From an uncultured bacterium (lineage in GTDB: Bacteria > UBP6 > UBA1177 > JAKLFG01), in NCBI GenBank assembly GCA_937871295.1, contig CALMRE010000115.1:1-41870 (forward strand): DNA of 41,870 nucleotides. The letters are read 5' to 3'. Numbering within the stretch: position 1 is the first letter of the stretch; the number at the start of each line of letters is the position of its first letter. The position numbers were made by a program, and so were the translations under genes. Shown one piece after another: positions 24,595 to 31,773 of this stretch. Under the pieces are notes generated by a model, which had not been told where the DNA came from, did no database searches, and saw only the letters and a list, made by a program, of their open reading frames with translations.

Positions 24595-26906
24595 GGATAC
24601 TTCTCGCGCTCGTCGCCGTTCTGGCGGCGCTCCCCGTTTCGGCGGTCGAGATAAAACAGGTGGCCGCCGAAGGGTGCGCCCGCACCGAGTGCTCCCTGCT
24701 GACCAAGCCGTTCGAAGGGAAGAGCGCCCTGACCGAAGGGGAACTCGACGTCATCCTGCGCTCCTTCTACGCCTCGAAACTCTACCAGCACGTCGAGCTC
24801 CGCTACGACCTCGACACGAGCCTCCTGCGGGTGGTCGTGGTCGAACAGCCGGTCGTTTCGTCGGTCGTCATCCGCGGCTACGATAATGTGGATCTCGAGG
24901 ATATCGAGAAGGTGATCGATCTCAAGAAGAACGAACTGGTGAGCCTCGACAAGATACGGCGCAACCTGCAGAAGATAGGCGATCTCTACAAGGAGAAAGG
25001 CTATCTCATGGTGCGCACGGCGCATGAACTGACCGTGAACGAAAAGAACAACGAGGCGGCGCTGGTCATCTCCATCATCGAAGGGGAACGGTCCCGCGTC
25101 CGCAAAATAACGGTATCGGGCAATGTCTTCCTTTCCGACGACTTCATCAAGGAGCGGCTCAACACGCAGGAGGAGGGGCTCTTCTCGTTCTTCAAGGACG
25201 AGGCCTACAAGAAGGAACTGCTCGAAGAGGATCAGGCCCGCATCATGTATCTCTACAACGAAGAGGGCTTCGTCAATGTCCGCGTCTCGCGCCCCATCGT
25301 CACCATATCGCCCGACCGGAAGGATGTCTACATCAATTTCATCGTGACCGAAGGTGAACGCTACAAGGTCAAAACGGTGACGGTGGCCGGCGACACGCTC
25401 GACAAAGGGGAGTACCCGGTCTACGAACCGCGGCTTACGAAAGAGAAATGGTACCGGCACACCGACCTCATCGCCGATCTCGACGCGCTCAAGACCTTTT
25501 ACGGCGACGAGGGCTATCCCTTCGTCACCGTCATGCCGGAGCGCATCCCGAACGACAAGGACAAGACGCTCGAGGTGACCTACCATGTCCAGAAGGGGAA
25601 AAAATGCAAGGTCGAGCGGATAGAGATGACCGGTAACGACCGCTCCCGCGACAAGGTCATCCGGCGCGAGATGCGGCTCTACGAAGGCGAACTCTACACC
25701 TACTCGGGCCAGAAACACAGCGAGAACCTTATCCGGCGCACCGGTTTCTACGACGAGGTGACCATCACCCTCAAGGAAGGGAGCGACCCCGAACTGGTCA
25801 AGGTGATCGTCAAGGTCAAGGAGCGCAAGAGCGGCACCTTCAATGTCGGCGCCGGTTTCAGTTCGTTCGAAAGTTTCGTCTTCAACGCCCGCGTGGACCA
25901 GAACAACTTCCTCGGGTTCGGCCAGACCATCAGCCTCGTATCGCAGTTCTCGGCGATGCGGCAGGAGGTCAACCTGTCGCTGTTCGAACCCTACTTCTTC
26001 GACTACAATGTCTTCATGAGCACCAGTTTCTACTTCGTGAAGTTCGACTACTCGTCGCTTGACTCCTCCTACTACGCCGACTACGAGGACAACCGCCTCG
26101 GCTACAGCCTCATCTTCGGCTACCCGATCACCGACAGCCTGTCGGTCTCGGGCGGCTACCGCATCGACAAGGTGTGGCTCAAGGGGGGCGCCAAGGACCA
26201 GATGCAGTTCATGTTCCGCGATATGCTGACCAGTTCGGTCCTCGCCCGTCTCACGTGGGATTCGCGCAACGACCGCATGTTCCCCACCAAAGGCATCTAC
26301 AGCAGTCTGGGCATCGAGATGTCGCCGCGCATCTTCGGTTCCGACGACGACATCCTGACGCTCGACTTCAACTTCCGCTGGTATCAGCGCCTCTTCTGGG
26401 AACTCATCTACAAGGTCAATATCACGGCGGGCTGGAAAAAGGATTTTTCGGGCAACCGGCTCCCGGTGTCGGAGCGGTACCGTCTCGGCGGCCTGTTCTC
26501 GGTACGCGGCTATCCCTACAACTCCATCGGCCCCGCCGAGGGTCTGCGCATCGTCGACGACCCGGGCGACCCCACCAGTTCGACCTATTCCTACACCATC
26601 GGCGGCGACAAACAGGTCATCATGAACAACGAACTGGAAGTGCCGATACTCAAGGAGATGCGGCTCAATCTGGTCGCCTTCCTCGATGTCGGGAACGCCT
26701 TCAACGAGGATGAGAACCTGTTCTACATCAACAACAAGGGTCACAACAAATACGGCCTGCCGCTCGCGATGTTCTGGAGCGCCGGGTTCGGGATACGGTG
26801 GGTGACGCCCATCGCGCCGCTGTCGTTCGAATGGGGCTTCCCCATCACGCCGCGGCCGGGCGACCCGGTCTACATGTTTGAATTCAACATTAAGAACTCG
26901 TTCTAG
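24582..26906 (+). CDS. bamA: Outer-membrane protein assembly factor BamA
   Basis: 774 residues. Inserts beta-barrel proteins into the outer membrane. Signal peptide (about 1-21, ALPVSA), five POTRA-type repeats (about 22-420, each with a helix-loop such as IRRNLQKIGDLYKEKGY), then a 16-stranded barrel (about 430-774) with the conserved VRGY of loop 6 (SVRGYPYNSIGP) and the terminal aromatic residue (NIKNSF). The first POTRA has an extra Cys pair, C32-x4-C37. The start overlaps the last 13 bases of lolD in another frame. ompH follows 10 bp downstream. Confidence 0.97.
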   Translation: MASVRILLALVAVLAALPVSAVEIKQVAAEGCARTECSLLTKPFEGKSALTEGELDVILRSFYASKLYQHVELRYDLDTSLLRVVVVEQPVVSSVVIRGYDNVDLEDIEKVIDLKKNELVSLDKIRRNLQKIGDLYKEKGYLMVRTAHELTVNEKNNEAALVISIIEGERSRVRKITVSGNVFLSDDFIKERLNTQEEGLFSFFKDEAYKKELLEEDQARIMYLYNEEGFVNVRVSRPIVTISPDRKDVYINFIVTEGERYKVKTVTVAGDTLDKGEYPVYEPRLTKEKWYRHTDLIADLDALKTFYGDEGYPFVTVMPERIPNDKDKTLEVTYHVQKGKKCKVERIEMTGNDRSRDKVIRREMRLYEGELYTYSGQKHSENLIRRTGFYDEVTITLKEGSDPELVKVIVKVKERKSGTFNVGAGFSSFESFVFNARVDQNNFLGFGQTISLVSQFSAMRQEVNLSLFEPYFFDYNVFMSTSFYFVKFDYSSLDSSYYADYEDNRLGYSLIFGYPITDSLSVSGGYRIDKVWLKGGAKDQMQFMFRDMLTSSVLARLTWDSRNDRMFPTKGIYSSLGIEMSPRIFGSDDDILTLDFNFRWYQRLFWELIYKVNITAGWKKDFSGNRLPVSERYRLGGLFSVRGYPYNSIGPAEGLRIVDDPGDPTSSTYSYTIGGDKQVIMNNELEVPILKEMRLNLVAFLDVGNAFNEDENLFYINNKGHNKYGLPLAMFWSAGFGIRWVTPIAPLSFEWGFPITPRPGDPVYMFEFNIKNSF

Positions 26907-26916
26907 GGAGGTACCG

Positions 26917-27402
26917 ATGAAACAGTTCATTATCGCCGCCATCCTGTTTTTGGCGGTCCCCGCCTTCGCCCTCAACGTCGCGTGCGTGGACATGAAGAAG
27001 GTGTGGGAGAACTCCAAGGAGATAAAAGCCGAAAAGGCCAATCTGGAGAAGATGCTCAAGAAGACGCAGGACGATCTGAAGAAGAAAGAGGCCGATCTCA
27101 AGGCGCTGCAGGAGCGGGCGATGAAAGAGGCGCAGGTGGCCACACCCGAGGCCAAACAGGCGATGCAGGAAGAGTTCCAGAAGAAATACCTCGAGTTCCA
27201 GGAGCTCTACCAGTCGAGCCAGAAGATGCTTCAGGAGAAGGACTACACGGCGCAGGCATCGTTCATCGAGAAGGTGCGCAAGATAGCGACCGAGATAGCC
27301 AAGAAGAAGGGCTACGATCTGGTCCTCGCCAAGGACAATGTCCTGTTCATGCAGGAAAAGTTCGACATCACGCAGGATGTCATCGGCGTCATCAATAAAT
27401 AG
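26917..27402 (+). CDS. skp: OmpH/Skp family periplasmic chaperone
   Basis: 161 residues. Signal peptide (MKQFIIAAILFLAVPAFA), a short strand with VACVDMKKVWENS, then a long charged coiled coil (about 45-125, Lys/Glu/Gln-rich) and a return strand (YDLVLAKDNVLFM). This is the tentacle architecture of Skp, which carries unfolded outer-membrane proteins to BamA. The start has AGGGAGGT. In most related genomes lpxD, fabZ and lpxA follow; here the operon ends and endA follows. Confidence 0.93.
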   Translation: MKQFIIAAILFLAVPAFALNVACVDMKKVWENSKEIKAEKANLEKMLKKTQDDLKKKEADLKALQERAMKEAQVATPEAKQAMQEEFQKKYLEFQELYQSSQKMLQEKDYTAQASFIEKVRKIATEIAKKKGYDLVLAKDNVLFMQEKFDITQDVIGVINK

Positions 27403-27430
27403 ATCCCTTTCCTTTGCCGTCGGCACGCCC

Positions 27431-27459
27431 TTGACTTTGTCCGGCCGATAGCGGACAAT
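27431..27459 (+). promoter_or_regulatory. Promoter of the endonuclease I gene
   Basis: TTGACT (27431-27436), a 17-bp spacer and GACAAT (27454-27459). The -10 ends only 6 bases before the ATG at 27466, so transcription is predicted to begin at or next to the start codon. Confidence 0.7.
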
Positions 27460-27465
27460 GACCGC

Positions 27466-28242
27466 ATGAAACGGTTTTTCATCGTATGCGTCTTGGCGCT
27501 TCTGGTCGCCTTCTTCTGGGAGCGGATCGCTCCCTTTCTGCCGACGGCGATGGTATCGCCCGAGCGGCCGGTGCGCGACTTCGACGAGGCGAAGAAACTG
27601 CTTCTGGAGAAGGTCTACTACGACCACCGCGAAGACCTTTACTGCGGCTGTCCCTTCGACGAGAAGAAACGGATAGACCTTGCCGCGTGTGGCTACATTC
27701 CGCGCAAAGATCCCCAGCGGGCCGCCCGCATCGAATGGGAGCATGCCGTCCCGGCCCACGCCTTCGGCCAGAGCTTCGCCGAATGGCGCGAAGGACATCC
27801 CGACTGCGTGGACAAGAACGGGCGCCCATTCAAAGGTCGGAACTGCGCGCGGCAGGCTTCCGACCGTTTCCGTCAGATGGAGGCCGATATGTACAACCTC
27901 TACCCGGCGGTGGGCGAGGTCAACGGCGACCGCTCCAATTTCTCGATGGCCGAGATCCCCGGCGAAGTGCGTGAATACGGCGCCTGCGATGTCGAGATAG
28001 CCGACCGCAAGGTGGAGCCGCGCGAGGCGGTCCGCGGACTTATCGCCCGCACCTATTTATATATGGAAGAGGAATATCCGGGGCGCGGCATCCTGTCGGA
28101 CAAGAACCGGAAACTCTTCGCGGCGTGGGACGGGCTCTATCCGGTCACCGACTGGGAGTGCGAACGGATGCGCCGCATCGAAGCGATACAGCAGAACGAG
28201 AACCGGGTGCTGAAAAGCGCCTGCGCGAAGGCGGGGCGTTAG
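27466..28242 (+). CDS. endA: Endonuclease I (EndA/Vvn family)
   Basis: 258 residues. A secreted or periplasmic Mg-dependent DNase of the beta-beta-alpha metal superfamily. N-terminal membrane-targeting segment (FFIVCVLALLVAFFW), then the catalytic core: EWEHAVPA with general base H93, and MEADMYNLYPAVGEVNGDRSN with N144 as metal ligand. The YYDH and CGC-xxx-C elements and several Cys residues (60, 62, 75, 114, 127) agree with the disulfide-rich Vvn group. No Shine-Dalgarno is seen before the ATG, and the promoter places the transcript start at the codon, so the mRNA is probably leaderless. Confidence 0.93.
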   Translation: MKRFFIVCVLALLVAFFWERIAPFLPTAMVSPERPVRDFDEAKKLLLEKVYYDHREDLYCGCPFDEKKRIDLAACGYIPRKDPQRAARIEWEHAVPAHAFGQSFAEWREGHPDCVDKNGRPFKGRNCARQASDRFRQMEADMYNLYPAVGEVNGDRSNFSMAEIPGEVREYGACDVEIADRKVEPREAVRGLIARTYLYMEEEYPGRGILSDKNRKLFAAWDGLYPVTDWECERMRRIEAIQQNENRVLKSACAKAGR

Positions 28243-28308
28243 TCGCAGCAGGTTGACTTTCGCGATCGAATAAGGGAGAACACGATAGCGACGGTAAAGG
28301 GAGGCGCT

Positions 28309-29529
28309 ATGTCACCTAAGAAATTCTTGCGGCTCGGGCTCGGCTCGTGGATACTCGTCGCGATGCTTGCCGGCATCGTGGCGGGCTCGCTCCTCGGAGA
28401 GCGGGCATCGGTATTGCAACCGCTGGGAGTGCTCTTTATCCATCTGATCAAAATGCTCGTTATTCCGCTGGTGGCCTTCTCCATCGTCACCGGCGCGGCG
28501 AGTATCGGCAACACCGGTAAGGCGGGGAAGATCGGTATCGGCACCTTCGCCTACTATCTTGCCACCACCGCCGTCGCCGTTTCGCTGGGACTGGCCTTCG
28601 GCCTCATCTTCGAGCCGGGGGTCGGGGTCGACAGCGACAGCATCCGTGCGCTATTCTCCAATGAATACGCCGATAAGGGGAGCGTCCCCGGTTTCTGGGA
28701 GACGATCTACGGGTTCATCCCGCAGAATCCCTTTGCGGCCTTGAGCGGCGGCAACATCCTGCAGGTCCTTTTCTTCTGCCTGTTCTTCGGCTTCGGTCTG
28801 TCGGCCCTCCCGGCGGCGAAAAAAGAACCGCTGGTGGCGCTCCTTTCCAGCGGTACCGATATCCTGCTCTGGATGATCATGAAAGTTATGCTCCTCGCGC
28901 CGCTGGGCGTTTTCGGGCTTATGGCCGATGCGGTCGGCACCTTCGGTTGGGAGATATTGGGGCGTCTCGGCCTGCTCTTCGCGATCTATGTCTGCGCCCT
29001 GCTGATACAGACCTTCGGCCTGTATTCGCTTTTCATAAAGCTCTTCAGCGATTTTTCCCCGTGGCGGTTCATCAGGACCATCAGCAAGGTGCAGATGGTG
29101 GCCGCTTCGACCAGTTCCAGCATGGCGACCTTGCCGGTCAATATGAAGGTCTGCGAGGAGGAGCTGGGACTCTCCCCGGCGACCACCTCGTTCGTATTGC
29201 CGCTCGGCGCCACGATAAACATGGACGGCAACGCCATCTATTACGCGCTCGCCGCCGTCTTCTTCGCGCAACTGTTCGGGATCGAGTTGTCGTTCGCCCA
29301 GATGGTCGCCATTCTTTTCACCGCGACGCTCGGCAGTATCGGTCAGGCCGGAGTGCCCGGGCCGTCGCTCATGGTGGTGGCGGTGCTGCTCGCGGCGGGG
29401 TTGCCGGTGACGGGACTGCCGCTCCTGTTCGGAGTGGACCGGCTCTTCGACATGCTGCGCACGGCGGTCAATGTGACCGGCGACGCCAGTTGCGCGGTGA
29501 TAATGGACCGTTTCAGCAAAGAAGCGTAA
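28309..29529 (+). CDS. Dicarboxylate/amino acid:cation symporter (DAACS family)
   Basis: 406 residues. Inner-membrane Na+- or H+-coupled uptake of glutamate/aspartate or C4-dicarboxylates. About eight membrane helices; first reentrant hairpin STSSSMATLPVNM, NMDGN (usual NMDGT) in TM7, second hairpin around GSIGQAGVPG, and DRLFDMLRTAVNVTGD in TM8. The substrate-binding Arg/Asp region (RLFDMLRTAVNVTGD) is intact. The second hairpin fits family members, but substrate choice between dicarboxylate and glutamate cannot be settled here. The start has AAGGGAGG upstream. Confidence 0.94.
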   Translation: MSPKKFLRLGLGSWILVAMLAGIVAGSLLGERASVLQPLGVLFIHLIKMLVIPLVAFSIVTGAASIGNTGKAGKIGIGTFAYYLATTAVAVSLGLAFGLIFEPGVGVDSDSIRALFSNEYADKGSVPGFWETIYGFIPQNPFAALSGGNILQVLFFCLFFGFGLSALPAAKKEPLVALLSSGTDILLWMIMKVMLLAPLGVFGLMADAVGTFGWEILGRLGLLFAIYVCALLIQTFGLYSLFIKLFSDFSPWRFIRTISKVQMVAASTSSSMATLPVNMKVCEEELGLSPATTSFVLPLGATINMDGNAIYYALAAVFFAQLFGIELSFAQMVAILFTATLGSIGQAGVPGPSLMVVAVLLAAGLPVTGLPLLFGVDRLFDMLRTAVNVTGDASCAVIMDRFSKEA

Positions 29530-29549
29530 GAGAGACGGAGAGCGGGACC

Positions 29550-30107
29550 CTACTGCTTGCTCATCGTCCGCTTGATCTGGATCTGGCAACCCTCGTAGTC
29601 GCCCATCGTTTTGTCGGGGTAGTTGTCGTCGCCGGCACTCAACGCCTTCAGAGCGGTGCAGTCGCCCTCGAACTTCGCCGTGGCCGACATGGTCATGCTT
29701 CCCGATGAGGCGCTGGCGAAAAGGGCGTAGGTTTGCGGGGAGGACATGTAGACGCGGCAGGAGCCGGCGACGGCGAGGTCGCTTTCGTCACCGGGGATGG
29801 TCATCTTCCCCTTGCTGTAGGCGAACACCTCGGGGTCCTCGCTCTTCACGGTGCAGGCGGCGTCTTCGCAGCCGTAGACCCGCAAATGGGTGGCGTCGGC
29901 CTTTTCGAGGAGTGAATATTCGCCCGCCTCGCCCGGATCCATGTCGGGGAACTTGCAGGTGTCCTTGACCAGATCTACCGCGTCGACGCGCCAGATGCCG
30001 GTCACCTCGTCGATGGTCAGGCTGGTGTCGGCGTTGGTCGATTCGGTGCCGCCGCACGCGGCGATGGTAAGAAGCGCAAAAGCGAAAACGAACAGAACAT
30101 GTTTCAT
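29550..30107 (-). CDS. Small lipoprotein, function unknown
   Basis: 185 residues. Lipoprotein signal with lipobox TIAAC (Cys18), followed by a Ser/Thr-rich linker and a beta-rich domain (GIWRVDAVDL, HLRVYGCEDAAC, KGKMTIPGD) with six cysteines after the lipobox (C51, C80, C85, C117, C150, C174 by count), likely three disulfides. It reads like a lipocalin-type or META-like fold but I cannot name a family. Convergent with the symporter (20 bp apart). The ATG has GGGAGGAA and its own promoter. Confidence 0.85.
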   Translation of the reverse strand: MKHVLFVFAFALLTIAACGGTESTNADTSLTIDEVTGIWRVDAVDLVKDTCKFPDMDPGEAGEYSLLEKADATHLRVYGCEDAACTVKSEDPEVFAYSKGKMTIPGDESDLAVAGSCRVYMSSPQTYALFASASSGSMTMSATAKFEGDCTALKALSAGDDNYPDKTMGDYEGCQIQIKRTMSKQ

Positions 30108-30143
30108 GGATTCCTCCCGTTAATGATCGTTCAGCGACAAGAG

Positions 30144-30172
30144 AATATAGCCGAAATGGAGGAAAAGCGCAA
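30144..30172 (-). promoter_or_regulatory. Promoter of the small lipoprotein gene
   Basis: On the minus strand: TTGCGC (30172-30167), a 17-bp spacer and TATATT (30149-30144). It begins 6 bp after the stop codon of the megL-like gene. Confidence 0.7.
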
Positions 30173-30177
30173 CTTCG

Positions 30178-31374
30178 TCAGATGAGTTTCATCGTCTCGT
30201 CGAGATCGACGATAATGTCCTCGGCCGCTTCGATGCCGACCGAAAGACGGATGAGGCCGTCGGTGATCCCCGCCTTCAAACGCTCTTCGCGCGGGATGGA
30301 GGCGTGGGTCATCGATGCGGGATGCTGGATGAGCGTTTCGCAGTCGCCGAGGCTGACCGCGAGGGTGCAGAGCTGGACATTGTCCATCAGTTTTTTGCCC
30401 GCGTCGAGTCCCCCCTTCACCTCGAAGGCGATCATCGCGCCGAACCGCGACATCTGTTTTTTGGCCAGCGCGTGGTCGGGATGCGAGGCGAGGCCCGGAT
30501 ACCATATCTTTGAAACCTTCGGATGTTTCTCAAGGAACGCGGCTATTTTCTCGGCGTTGTCACAGTGCTTCTCCATCCGGACGGCGAGCGTCTTGATGCC
30601 GCGCAGGAAGAGCCACGCGGTGAAGGGGCTCATGGTCGGGCCGAAATTGTTGAGGTAGTCCTTTTTTATCCGCATCATCAGTTCCTTCGAACCGGCGATC
30701 ATGCCGCCGATGATGTCGCCGTGACCCGAGAGGTATTTTGTCCCCGAATGGATGACGATGTCGGCGCCCAGTTCCAGCGGCCGCGACAGCCACGGGGTGG
30801 GGAAGGTGTTGTCGACCACCAGCGGCACGCCCCGTTTCTTGGCCACGCCGGCCCACAGCGCGATATCGAGTACATCGAGCGTCGGGTTGGCGGGGGTTTC
30901 TATGAAAAGGAAGCGGGTCTTCGCGTCGGTCGCCGCCGCTATTTTCTCCGCATCACGACAGTCGGTCGGCGTCAGGAAGCGCGGCTCCACGCCGAAATCG
31001 GGCATGTGGCGGTTGAACAGCGCGAAGGTGCCGCCGTAGAGCGAACTACAGGCGACGAAGTTGTCGCCGGGGCGGCAGGAGGTCATCGCGACCGCCGCGA
31101 TGGCCGCGAGTCCCGAAGCGGCGGTGAGCCCCGCCTCGGCCCCTTCGATGGCCGCGATCTTCTGGCCCAGCAGGTCGAGCGTCGGGTTGCCGAGCCGCGT
31201 ATAGATGTAGCCCTCGTCGGTCCCGGCGAAACAGCCGGCGCCGTGGTCGGCGTTCTTGAACACGAAGGTCGAGGTGAGATGGATGGGCGGGACCAGATCG
31301 AGCGTCGTCGCGTGATGGCCGTGGATGCCGTGAACCACCGTGGTCGCGGGCGATACTTTTTTGCGGGCGGACAT
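30178..31374 (-). CDS. megL: Methionine gamma-lyase-like PLP enzyme
   Basis: 398 residues of the Cys/Met metabolism PLP family. Methionine gamma-lyases cleave Met to methanethiol, 2-oxobutyrate and ammonia; cystathionine synthases and lyases are close relatives. Seen: LVPPIHLTSTF, GAGCFAGTDEGYIYTRLGNPT, HSGTKYLSGHGD with K213 as PLP lysine, FFF-free SPFTAWLFLRGIKTL, and HPASMTHASIPREER, the last two close to Pseudomonas MGL. The MGL-specific cysteine (Cys116 of the P. putida enzyme, in LYGCTF) is Gly115 here (LYGGTF), which could reduce gamma-elimination of Met or shift specificity to homocysteine, cystathionine or O-acylhomoserine. Start has GGAGGC 4 bases upstream. Confidence 0.9.
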   Translation of the reverse strand: MSARKKVSPATTVVHGIHGHHATTLDLVPPIHLTSTFVFKNADHGAGCFAGTDEGYIYTRLGNPTLDLLGQKIAAIEGAEAGLTAASGLAAIAAVAMTSCRPGDNFVACSSLYGGTFALFNRHMPDFGVEPRFLTPTDCRDAEKIAAATDAKTRFLFIETPANPTLDVLDIALWAGVAKKRGVPLVVDNTFPTPWLSRPLELGADIVIHSGTKYLSGHGDIIGGMIAGSKELMMRIKKDYLNNFGPTMSPFTAWLFLRGIKTLAVRMEKHCDNAEKIAAFLEKHPKVSKIWYPGLASHPDHALAKKQMSRFGAMIAFEVKGGLDAGKKLMDNVQLCTLAVSLGDCETLIQHPASMTHASIPREERLKAGITDGLIRLSVGIEAAEDIIVDLDETMKLI

Positions 31375-31403
31375 GATGCCTCCAAAAGCGGATAACTGCC
31401 CTC

Positions 31404-31431
31404 ACCCTAGCCGATTTTCGGCGCAGGGCAA
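31404..31431 (-). promoter_or_regulatory. Predicted promoter of the megL-like gene
   Basis: On the minus strand: TTGCCC (31431-31426), a 16-bp spacer and TAGGGT (31409-31404), 30 bp before the ATG. The -10 is poor. It diverges from the promoter at 31453. Confidence 0.45.
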
Positions 31432-31452
31432 GTTCTTTCCGGAAACATTTTA

Positions 31453-31480
31453 TTGACAACCGCCTCTTTTTCTGTTTAAT
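31453..31480 (+). promoter_or_regulatory. Promoter of the PxxKW-like gene
   Basis: TTGACA (31453-31458), a 16-bp spacer and TTTAAT (31475-31480), 34 bp before the ATG at 31515. Confidence 0.75.
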
Positions 31481-31514
31481 CCCCCCGCTGTATTTGTGCA
31501 TCATGGAGGATCCG

Positions 31515-31769
31515 ATGAGCACCGAAAAACGCGCCAATATCAACACGATGGTCGCCCGTCTGCCCATCGTCGACCAGTGTGAAGGCTGTGAACGCGTCCG
31601 CGAAGAGAGCGGCGCAAAGGTCTGCTTCAAGTATGCCGAGCCGGCGTTCCACTGGGAGGACGGCCAGATATGCCTGATGGCGACCCATATCAAGAAAGAG
31701 GTGACGGTCGTCAAGAAAGTGGTCAACCCGTTGAAGGCCTCGAAACGGGCGGCCGGAAAGAAGAAGTAG
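31515..31769 (+). CDS. Small Cys-rich PxxKW-like protein
   Basis: 84 residues. Four cysteines (C22, C25, C37, C53: CEGCERV, KVCFKY, GQICLMATH) form a probable zinc-binding knuckle. PAFHW (43-47) stands where the PxxKW motif of a small Deltaproteobacterial Cys-rich family occurs (the Lys is His here), and the Lys-rich end NPLKASKR is similar to that family from memory. No function is known. The ATG at 31515 is preferred to the upstream ATG because GGAGGA lies 4 bases before it. The next gene begins 4 bp after its stop, so the two are co-transcribed. Confidence 0.75.
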   Translation: MSTEKRANINTMVARLPIVDQCEGCERVREESGAKVCFKYAEPAFHWEDGQICLMATHIKKEVTVVKKVVNPLKASKRAAGKKK

Positions 31770-31773
31770 ACAG

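Noticed and set aside
24558-27155. 865-residue open frame on the minus strand
   Set aside because: Antisense to bamA and ompH, with no ribosome site or domain; a shadow frame.
28253-28258. TTGACT as -35 for the symporter
   Set aside because: No acceptable -10 lies 15-19 bp downstream.
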